The notes under the pieces are model-generated. The model saw only the letters and a list, made by a program, of their open reading frames with translations. It did not search any database and had not been told where the DNA came from. DNA of 7,901 bases from CAYIGN01 sp964363055 (GTDB lineage: Bacteria > Patescibacteriota > Minisyncoccia > Sungbacterales > HO2-52-23): contig CAYIGN010000033.1 of the NCBI GenBank assembly GCA_964363055.1, positions 1-7,901 of the forward strand, in the 5' to 3' direction. The translations under genes were made by a program, and so were the position numbers. Positions 1-4,868 of this stretch are shown piece by piece; within the stretch, counting starts at the first letter, position 1, and each line of letters opens with the position of its first letter.

Positions 1-53
1 GTCAAGACGCGAGGCGCATTTCGCAGCAGCGGAATCGCCCCGTCTCCGGCGGC

Positions 54-99
54 GGCTTTGCGACGAAATCCGCACGATTTCGCCTTCAAAGCCATTTTT
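54..99 (+). terminator. Possible intrinsic terminator for a plus-strand gene off the left edge
   Basis: A nested hairpin is visible. The outer stem GGCTTTG (54-60) pairs with CAAAGCC (87-93), and the inner stem CGAAATC (64-70) pairs with GATTTCG (76-82) around a CGCAC loop. The two stems are separated by an internal loop (CGA against CCTT). The plus-strand right arm is followed by A and five T (95-99), the layout of a Rho-independent terminator. It would serve a gene entering from the left and converging on the protease gene. The interrupted stem and the lack of any known upstream gene keep this tentative; it could also be part of a GC-rich repeat. Confidence 0.3.
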
Positions 100-111
100 G
101 AGATGGGTTCT

Positions 112-137
112 ACTTCAATACATCGCTGTATTGAAGT
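112..137. repeat. Perfect 11-bp inverted repeat (hairpin)
   Basis: ACTTCAATACA (112-122) and TGTATTGAAGT (127-137) are exact reverse complements separated by TCGC. Read on the minus strand, which is the strand of the upstream protease gene, the loop is GCGA, a stable GNRA-type tetraloop. The hairpin lies 90 bases after the protease stop codon. No T-run follows on either strand, so it is not a standard intrinsic terminator. It could stabilise the 3' end of the protease mRNA, mark a protein binding site, or belong to a dispersed palindromic repeat family. Confidence 0.75.
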
Positions 138-227
138 GGTCTCTGCCGACAATTTGTCCAGACCGCAACCTATGAGCGAAACGGTGATTAGCGAGTAAAG
201 ATGCGCTGAGAGGGGCCACGCCGTCTT

Positions 228-1460
228 TCACAGGGACTTCAACACCTCAATCCCTTTCTCCATAATCCAATCGCGATCTTCCTCGCCCTCCTTTGGTTTT
301 TCCGGTATCTCCACTTTCACGTCCGGTTCCAATCCTTTCGTATCGATCTCTGTGCCATTGGGTGTCAGCCACTTGGCAATGGTTACTTTGAGCGACGAAT
401 CATTGGGCAGGCGCACTACTTCCTGTACTGATCCTTTGCCAAAGGTTTTTGCCCCGACCATCTTAATCCCGAGGTGATCTCGCAGGGCGCCAGCCACAAT
501 TTCTGAAGCCGAAGCCGAACCTTCATTCACCAGCACTGCCGTAGGCACGCGCTCCAGCAGCCGGTAGCCGGCCGAGCGATAGAGTTCTTCCTTGCCGTCG
601 GCAAAGCGCTCCCGCGCAATTATCTCTCCCGGGGCAACCCACCAGCTCCCGATGTCCACCGCTACAGTGAGAAAGCCGCCTGGATTGTTGCGCACATCAA
701 GCAAGATTTTTTTTGAACCGCTGTTGAAGAATTCCTGGACTGCCTTGCGGAATTCAAATACAGCTGACTCTGTAAAGTGACTGAGTTTTATTACAAATAT
801 CCCATCCGGCCGCGCTTCGGTGGTGAGGATTTGCACCCGGATTATCTCGCGCGTAATGGTGTACTCCTTGGCGCGCTCAATCCCGTCGCGCAGGATTGTG
901 AGCCGCACCTTGGTCCCCGGCTCACCGCGAATCAGACGCACCGCTTCATCCAGTCCAAGGTCGGCGGTCTCTCTGTCGTCAATTTTTAGAATCTTGTCAC
1001 CGGCCTTAATACCCGCGCGCTCGGCGGGGTTGCCCTTGAGGGGTGAGATAATGGTTAGGATTCCTTTACGGATGCCAATCTCAGCGCCAATCCCGCCGAA
1101 CGACCCTTTGATGTCTTCCTGAAACTGTTTGGTTTCCGGCGGCGGCAGAAACTCGGTATAGGGGTCTTTGAGCGAGCGGGCCAAGCCGGCAATCGCGCCA
1201 TAGACCATACTCTGGCGATCAATCTTGTCACGATCCACATACTTTTCCTCCAAGCGCGACCACGTCTCCCAGAAAAGTCCGAAATCAACGTCACGGAATT
1301 GTTGGGGCGGCTGCTGGCTGGCGACATTGAGGACCTTTTCCACCGCCGGCCGATGCAGATAGCCGTACCATGCGCCCAGGCCGAAACCCACCCCCAAAAT
1401 CAAAAACGAGGCAACGATGAGGTACCTCTTTCGGTGTTGTTTCCAGTCGAAATTATCCAT
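228..1460 (-). CDS. S41 family C-terminal processing protease, membrane anchored
   Basis: This is a 410-residue serine protease of the CtpA/CtpB/Prc family, which clips or degrades envelope proteins from the C-terminus. Residues about 13-33 form one membrane anchor, placing the rest outside the membrane. An N-terminal helical segment follows (VDFGLFWETW, about 58-67), then a PDZ domain (about 115-200, with the GIGAEIG binding loop) and the S41 domain. The catalytic residues are S317 in GSASASE, K342 in FGKGSVQ and Q346; the 25-residue Ser-Lys and 4-residue Lys-Gln spacings match CtpB and Prc. The family ending WLTPNGTEIDTKGLEPD is present. The frame is open upstream to 1499, but ATG 1460 is the better start: a promoter (TTGACG, 17 bases, TAAAAT) lies inside the upstream part and the -10 box ends 7 bases before this ATG. 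The membrane anchor then begins near residue 13 as usual. Family assignment is firm; the substrate is unknown. Confidence 0.95.
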   Translation of the reverse strand: MDNFDWKQHRKRYLIVASFLILGVGFGLGAWYGYLHRPAVEKVLNVASQQPPQQFRDVDFGLFWETWSRLEEKYVDRDKIDRQSMVYGAIAGLARSLKDPYTEFLPPPETKQFQEDIKGSFGGIGAEIGIRKGILTIISPLKGNPAERAGIKAGDKILKIDDRETADLGLDEAVRLIRGEPGTKVRLTILRDGIERAKEYTITREIIRVQILTTEARPDGIFVIKLSHFTESAVFEFRKAVQEFFNSGSKKILLDVRNNPGGFLTVAVDIGSWWVAPGEIIARERFADGKEELYRSAGYRLLERVPTAVLVNEGSASASEIVAGALRDHLGIKMVGAKTFGKGSVQEVVRLPNDSSLKVTIAKWLTPNGTEIDTKGLEPDVKVEIPEKPKEGEEDRDWIMEKGIEVLKSL

Positions 1461-1496
1461 ATACCCTATTTTATACAAGCGCGCGGCAGCCGTCAA
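1461..1496 (-). promoter_or_regulatory. Promoter of the S41 protease gene, near-leaderless layout
   Basis: On the minus strand, -35 TTGACG (1496-1491) and -10 TAAAAT (1473-1468) are separated by 17 bases. The -10 box ends 7 bases before ATG 1460, so transcription should begin at or next to the start codon. No Shine-Dalgarno sequence lies before this ATG. An alternative -10, TATAAA (1475-1470), overlaps it. Confidence 0.65.
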
Positions 1497-1514
1497 CAAA
1501 ATAGGTCATAAATC

Positions 1515-1556
1515 ACTTGTTGCATTTAGCCGCGACCACGGCTAAATGCAACAAGT
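1515..1556. repeat. Perfect 18-bp inverted repeat (hairpin)
   Basis: ACTTGTTGCATTTAGCCG (1515-1532) is exactly complementary to the sequence at 1539-1556, with a six-base loop CGACCA. It lies upstream of the protease promoter, the -35 box of which ends at 1496, and downstream of the orphan ORF terminator. There is no T-run after either arm, which argues against an intrinsic terminator. A perfect 18-bp stem is very unlikely by chance. Possible roles are a dispersed palindromic element, a structured RNA end, or an operator for a dimeric regulator; the sequence alone does not decide. Confidence 0.85.
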
Positions 1557-1679
1557 TCTCAGATGGAGCATCTGCAGATATGCGCTGACTTTTTGTATCG
1601 CCGGCGTTCCCGAGCATTGACAACAATAAACCCACGATCGTATGGGAAGTGTTAACAATGGAAATGGAATGGATGGGTA

Positions 1680-1714
1680 TAAAAATGCCGCCGGCGTCTT
1701 ACGACGGGCGGCAT
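1680..1714 (-). terminator. Rho-independent terminator after the 169-residue ORF
   Basis: On the minus strand, ATGCCGCC (1714-1707) pairs with GGCGGCAT (1692-1685). An inner CGTC/GACG stem closes a GTAA loop, with a two-base bulge (1694-1693) on the 3' arm. Directly after the stem come five T (1685-1681, partly overlapping the last A-T pair) and then ATA. The hairpin starts 58 bases after the ORF stop. This is a well-formed terminator except for the bulge, and it separates the protease gene from the genes upstream. Confidence 0.75.
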
Positions 1715-1772
1715 GGATAAGAGAACAGTTCCCTCGGCTATTCTCAGTCCGGTTTCAGTGCGTAAGAGCCAG

Positions 1773-2282
1773 TCACCTCGCCTTCGCGGTGACGAGAGAA
1801 TTATTCATGAGGCACTGTATCAGACGCATCAGGTAATCATCACGCCATAGATTCCTGCAGAGATCGGGTACGTGCTTTGGGAACAACCACACGATGTCTG
1901 GGAAGATCCGGCGTAATCTATTCTGATAGCTCTCCGGATACGACCCGCAGCACTCGGCGAACACAAGTATGTTTTTTGCTTCCGTCTCGCCGATGATGGT
2001 ATGGAGCCAGGAACGGTCAGGTTCACTTTCCCTTCCCACCACCTTAGCACATTTCCCCATTGGGAAATCTTCGGTAGGTTCTCCTAAGAGGAAATCGGCG
2101 CATGGACCCTCGATCACCAAGTCAACATCTTTTCTAAAAACAAGGGTCTTGGCAGGAAACAAAGGTAGGAGTCCTTGACCTCGCCGTTCATCACTGTTTT
2201 TGATCCTAATCCCGTCTGGTTCCACGCACAGACAGCGATTCAATGTGGAAATGAACTGATCCGCCTTCCAATAGGTTACCAT
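1773..2282 (-). CDS. Unrecognised cysteine-rich protein, 169 residues
   Basis: I do not recognise this family. The ORF is supported by a strong ribosome binding site (AAAGGGGGT, 4 bases before ATG 2282), by its length, by the terminator 58 bases after its stop, and by lying on the same strand as its neighbours, 65 bases after murC. The protein has no membrane segment and no signal peptide. It contains eight cysteines (17, 19, 61, 78, 111, 112, 142, 157), including a CLC and a CC pair but no classic zinc or Fe-S spacing. Short hydrophobic stretches (TLVFRKDVDLVIEG, NILVFAECCG, IVWLFP) alternate with charged segments, which suggests a soluble alpha/beta fold. It may be co-transcribed with murC, since I see no terminator between them. 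It is the only gene here with such a clear Shine-Dalgarno sequence, which may mean a different origin. A spurious ORF cannot be excluded. Confidence 0.6.
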   Translation of the reverse strand: MVTYWKADQFISTLNRCLCVEPDGIRIKNSDERRGQGLLPLFPAKTLVFRKDVDLVIEGPCADFLLGEPTEDFPMGKCAKVVGRESEPDRSWLHTIIGETEAKNILVFAECCGSYPESYQNRLRRIFPDIVWLFPKHVPDLCRNLWRDDYLMRLIQCLMNNSLVTAKAR

Positions 2283-2293
2283 CGCTACCCCCT
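2283..2293 (-). promoter_or_regulatory. Strong ribosome binding site of the 169-residue ORF
   Basis: Immediately upstream of ATG 2282 the minus strand reads AAAGGGGGTAGCG. The purine-rich core is well placed for pairing with the end of 16S rRNA. It fixes the start codon and contrasts with the Shine-Dalgarno-poor starts of the protease, murC and copA genes. Confidence 0.6.
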
Positions 2294-2347
2294 TTCAGAG
2301 TTGGAGCTACCCCTAACCGTAACATGTGAACATTGAATCTACAGGAT

Positions 2348-3661
2348 CTATACGGCTACGGTATCCCTAGCCAGATCATTTGTCAAGTTGTAAATATCTC
2401 CAGCGCCCATCATGAGGATGATGTCGCCGCGGTGGACTTCGGAGTGAAGGAATTGCTTTGCTTGATCAAACGAGTGGACGTGCCAGGCGTTTTTACCGCG
2501 CTCCTGCAGGGCATGAGCGAGTTTGATTGAATTGACTGCCTGCTTGGCGCTCTTGGTTTCGCGTCCGGCGACATCATACACCGGCAGTAGACAAACCCGA
2601 TCCGCGCTGTCAAATGCGGAGACGAAGTCCTTCCAGAGATATTTAAGCCGTTGATATTGATGCGGCTGGTAGACACACCAGACCCGGCGCATTGGGAAGC
2701 GCTCGCGCGCGGCCGCAAGCGTTGCCGTAATCTCGGCCGGGTGGTGGCCGTAGTCGCTGATGATTTGGGCTCCTTTGAGGAACCCCCTGAATTCAAACCG
2801 GCGCCAGGAGCCGCGAAAACAGCTAATCGCGCGGAGGATGTCCGGCTCGGCAATCCCCAGCGTCCGACCGACGGTAAGTGCTGCAAGGGCGTTGGACACA
2901 TTGTGACTACCCGGGATTCTGAGAATCCGTCGGAGGGTCTCTGCGGCTTGGTCTTTTTGCGAATACCATACGACTTTTTTCCGGAAGCCCTTTGCTACGC
3001 GCGCCAGCCGTTCATCATCGGCGTTTGCAATAATGGCGCCCTCGCGCGGCACCTTTGCCATGTATTCGCGAAATACGTCTTCCACCGCCTCTACGGTCTT
3101 ATAGGTATCCAGATGCTCAGCGTCTATGTTGGTGACCACCGCAATCTGCGGCGAATAATGGAGAAACGATTTGTTCCACTCGTCGGCCTCAAGTACCAGA
3201 TGCGCTCCCCTCCCCGGGCGGAAGTTGGAATCGCCGAATTCGCGGACTTTGGTACCGATAATCACCGTCGGGTCTAGACATCCTTCTTCCATAACGAGCG
3301 CGGTAAGTGCGGCGGTGGTGCTTTTGCCGTGAGCGCCGGAGACGGTGACGGCTTTGAATTGTCGTGTCAGTTCCCCTATTGCCTCTGCGTAGCTTGCGAC
3401 TTTGAGTTTTCGCCTTTTGGCTTCTTTGAGTTCCGGATTGGATTTGGGTGTTGCCGCAGTATAAATAACCGTTTCGGTTTCAGCAGGCAAATTAAACGGG
3501 CTGTGGCTGCCGACGACAATCCGGGCGCCGAGCCGTGCAAGCTCGCTCGTAATCTCCGAGGGCGTCAAATCCGAGCCGGACACAAGCGCCTCTTTTGCGA
3601 GATAATATCTTGCCAGGGCCGAAACTCCTATCCCGCCGATGCCGATAAAGTGGATGTGCAC
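2348..3661 (-). CDS. murC: UDP-N-acetylmuramate--L-alanine ligase (MurC)
   Basis: This cytoplasmic enzyme adds the first amino acid, L-alanine, to UDP-MurNAc using ATP, the opening step of peptide stem synthesis for peptidoglycan. All three Mur-ligase domains are seen. The N-terminal Rossmann domain has GIGGIGVS (7-14), which separates MurC from Mpl. The ATPase domain has the P-loop SGAHGKSTT (108-116), EADEW (158-162), TNIDAEHLD (177-185) and GSHNVSNALAA (251-261). The C-terminal domain has SWRRFE (285-290), SDYGHHPAE (302-310), YQPHQYQR (331-338) and MGAGDIYNL (418-426). At 437 residues it is somewhat short: the segment between NADDE (213-217) and GSHN (251) is about 30 residues shorter than in E. 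coli MurC. The usual EADESDGSF wording is changed to EADEWNKSF. The start is GTG 3661, giving MHIHFIGIGG as expected; there is no Shine-Dalgarno sequence but a perfect -10 box lies 6 bases upstream. Identity is firm. Confidence 0.95.
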   Translation of the reverse strand: MHIHFIGIGGIGVSALARYYLAKEALVSGSDLTPSEITSELARLGARIVVGSHSPFNLPAETETVIYTAATPKSNPELKEAKRRKLKVASYAEAIGELTRQFKAVTVSGAHGKSTTAALTALVMEEGCLDPTVIIGTKVREFGDSNFRPGRGAHLVLEADEWNKSFLHYSPQIAVVTNIDAEHLDTYKTVEAVEDVFREYMAKVPREGAIIANADDERLARVAKGFRKKVVWYSQKDQAAETLRRILRIPGSHNVSNALAALTVGRTLGIAEPDILRAISCFRGSWRRFEFRGFLKGAQIISDYGHHPAEITATLAAARERFPMRRVWCVYQPHQYQRLKYLWKDFVSAFDSADRVCLLPVYDVAGRETKSAKQAVNSIKLAHALQERGKNAWHVHSFDQAKQFLHSEVHRGDIILMMGAGDIYNLTNDLARDTVAV

Positions 3662-3696
3662 GAGGATATTATACCCTGCCGATGCCTAAAGCGCAA
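3662..3696 (-). promoter_or_regulatory. Promoter of murC, leaderless layout
   Basis: On the minus strand TTGCGC (3696-3691) lies 17 bases before a perfect TATAAT (3673-3668), which ends 6 bases before the GTG start at 3661. Transcription would begin almost exactly at the start codon. The -35 box falls in the last codons of the decayed hydrolase gene. This lets murC be expressed independently of the genes upstream. Confidence 0.65.
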
Positions 3697-3977
3697 AGAA
3701 AAGCCCGAAGAGTCCTACGCTTAGAGCAAATTCCGAAATCGAAGCGTACCGAATAGGGCCTTTGATGATAATTTTGCGGCTTGGGAAGAAAGGATAAAAA
3801 TTAGCGCCGTCTGCCGCGTCGAGAATGAGATGCCCGAGATATGAAATCCCGAATACAAGTCCCCATGTCGGATCGGCAAGTGCCAGGAGTATGGAGAGAC
3901 CGCCCCATACAAAGATATTATGGAGTATATGGCGCTCATTCGATGAGTCCCGCCGCGAGGTGAGTATTCCAAAACAT
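3686..3977 (-). pseudogene. Decayed DUF457/YdjM-like membrane-bound hydrolase gene
   Basis: An ATG at 3977, one base after the methyltransferase stop (TAATATG), opens with MFWNTHLAAGLI, the typical N-terminus of DUF457/YdjM-type membrane-bound metal-dependent hydrolases. It then stops at TGA 3938-3936. In the +1 frame, entered just before that stop, 84 codons (3940-3686) read NERHILHNIFVWGG, then hydrophobic segments, YLGHLILDAAD and FYPFFPSRK, and end at TAG 3688. This matches the C-terminal half of the same families (HxxxHN and GHLxLD...FYPF). There is no ATG, GTG or TTG in the tail, so it cannot be translated alone. The middle part, which normally carries a PDxDH motif, is missing, so an internal deletion plus a frame break is the simplest reading. 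The gene was probably translationally coupled to the methyltransferase. A sequencing error could explain the frame break but not the missing middle. Family assignment is from memory of motif wording, not a search. Confidence 0.6.
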
Positions 3978-3978
3978 A

Positions 3979-4545
3979 TTATTTTTTCGCCACCATTATG
4001 AGATACGGAAGAAAATTCCTGGGCTCAAAGCGCCACTCCACCCTCGAGAAAAACTTTTTGAGTGTGGGTATGGCAACAAACGTGTGTTGGTAGAGGATAA
4101 ACCGGCCGCCCGGGGCGAGGGCCGAAGCGCTATTGGCAATTATCTCCCTTTGCATCGCGCGTATGCCGCGGTCAACGAGTGCCCGCGTGGAAAGCGGTAT
4201 TCCGCAAATAACTGCATCAATCTGCGGTAAGTCCAATTGTGAAAGCTGGCACGAGACGTTACGCGCGTCATCATGAATTACGCGGAGGCGAGGATCGTTT
4301 ATGCGTTCCAGTTCAGCAACAAGCTCATGTTTGATTTCCACGGCAACTACTCTTCCCTCGGCGGGAAGCTTTGGAAGTAAAGTCCTCGTAATTACCCCAT
4401 CTCCAGCTCCATATTCGACGATAAAACGATCAGCCGGGGACAGGCAACCAACAATCCGCTCGGCCACATATCGGGAGCTGGGGACAAGTGCCCCAACCTG
4501 CGCGTAGTCACGAAACGCAGTTTTCAAGAATTCTAAATCGCGCAT
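3979..4545 (-). CDS. SAM-dependent methyltransferase, phospholipid N-methyltransferase-like
   Basis: A 188-residue class I methyltransferase. The opening FRDYAQVGALVPSSRYVAERI (about 11-31) is the wording of the PmtA-like/COG3963 group, which shares ancestry with rRNA adenine dimethyltransferases. Motif I is VEYGAGDGVITRTLL (43-57), the acidic residue at the end of strand 2 is E70 in VAVEI, and motif IV is ICGIPLS (113-119). PGGRFILYQHT (145-155) forms the later strand. No membrane segment or signal is seen, so it is cytosolic or peripheral. The substrate cannot be told from sequence: phosphatidylethanolamine is the family precedent, but other lipids or small molecules are possible. AAAAGGA lies three bases before ATG 4545, an acceptable ribosome binding site. 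It follows the HMA gene by 50 bases and precedes the broken hydrolase gene by one base. Confidence is high for the fold, low for the substrate. Confidence 0.85.
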   Translation of the reverse strand: MRDLEFLKTAFRDYAQVGALVPSSRYVAERIVGCLSPADRFIVEYGAGDGVITRTLLPKLPAEGRVVAVEIKHELVAELERINDPRLRVIHDDARNVSCQLSQLDLPQIDAVICGIPLSTRALVDRGIRAMQREIIANSASALAPGGRFILYQHTFVAIPTLKKFFSRVEWRFEPRNFLPYLIMVAKK

Positions 4546-4595
4546 AGATCCTTTTCTACTGACTTTTCCACATTACAAAATTCGACTACACTCTG

Positions 4596-4802
4596 CTACG
4601 AGGCCCGATACCCAAGCCCCGTAATCTCCGCGATGATTTTATCCTTTGTCATTTTCGCCGGATCAAATTCAACCGTCCCCTTTTTCCCTTCGTAATCCAC
4701 AAACACCGACGCCACCCCATCCATCTGCGAGACGAGCATTTGGATGCCGGCGGCGCAGGCGCCGCAGTGCATACCCTCAATTTTTAATTCTATCTTTTCC
4801 AT
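4596..4802 (-). CDS. CopZ-like heavy-metal-associated (HMA) domain protein
   Basis: A 68-residue stand-alone HMA domain with the ferredoxin-like beta-alpha-beta pattern. The metal site is MHCGAC (11-16; C13 and C16), followed by helix and strand segments (VASVFVDYEGKKGTVEFD) and the typical end ITGLGYRAS. Proteins of this kind carry Cu(+) in the cytoplasm and hand it to a copper ATPase. It lies 66 bases downstream of copA on the same strand, and its start resembles the N-terminal HMA domain of that ATPase (MHCASC), suggesting shared ancestry and a donor-acceptor pair. I see no convincing Shine-Dalgarno sequence or promoter in the gap (a lone TTGACT at 4837-4832 has no good -10 partner), so it is probably read from the copA transcript. 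A zinc or mercury role is less likely given the CPC-type copper ATPase next door. Confidence 0.9.
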   Translation of the reverse strand: MEKIELKIEGMHCGACAAGIQMLVSQMDGVASVFVDYEGKKGTVEFDPAKMTKDKIIAEITGLGYRAS

Positions 4803-4868
4803 AAATTGATCGAGGCCTAATCGTCTGCTACAGTCAAATGAGAAAATAGCTCATATCTAAAAGAGTTG

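Larger units (their letters stand above)
1..227. other. Left-edge stretch with no confident gene
   Basis: No gene can be called here. Two frames are open to the window edge. On the plus strand, frame 1 is open from base 1 to a TAA at 196-198 (65 codons, no start visible). On the minus strand an ATG at 96-94 (MALKAKSCGFRRKAAAG...) runs off the left edge after about 31 codons, without a ribosome binding site or a clear -10 box. Neither resembles a family I recognise. The first 90 bases are GC-rich and full of short complementary words, which explains why several frames stay open. The structures that can be supported are listed separately: a nested hairpin at 54-93 and a perfect hairpin at 112-137. 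Confidence 0.5.
1500..1772. other. Intergenic stretch between the orphan ORF and the protease gene
   Basis: No gene is supported in this 273-base stretch. It contains the perfect 18-bp inverted repeat (1515-1556), a 10-bp palindrome ATCTGCAGAT (1570-1579), and the minus-strand terminator (1681-1714). A plus-strand TTGACA at 1617-1622 has only a poor partner (TATGGG, 18 bases on), so I do not call a promoter there. I looked for tRNA-like folds and saw none. Confidence 0.6.

Noticed and set aside
1570..1579. 10-bp palindrome ATCTGCAGAT
   Set aside because: Short, isolated and not next to a promoter; expected by chance at this scale.
1642..1836. 64-residue plus-strand ORF with an upstream TTGACA (1617-1622)
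   Set aside because: It crosses the terminator hairpin and the end of the 169-residue ORF. The -10 partner (TATGGG) is poor and no ribosome binding site is seen.
2651..3277. 208-residue plus-strand ORF inside murC
   Set aside because: Antisense shadow of murC, whose full set of conserved motifs is on the other strand.
3936..3941. Programmed +1 frameshift to rescue the hydrolase gene
   Set aside because: GAA TGA is not a known slippery site (unlike CUU UGA of prfB), and the rescued protein would still lack the metal-binding middle.
3721..3972. 83-residue minus-strand ORF (MEYSPRGGTHRMS...) between the methyltransferase and murC
   Set aside because: It is a different frame from the one that reads as a hydrolase tail; its own translation has no family-like features.
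4832..4854. TTGACT box and ATGAG/CTCAT stem in the copA to CopZ-like gap
   Set aside because: No -10 box at an acceptable distance, and the 5-bp stem has no T-run; both are compatible with chance.
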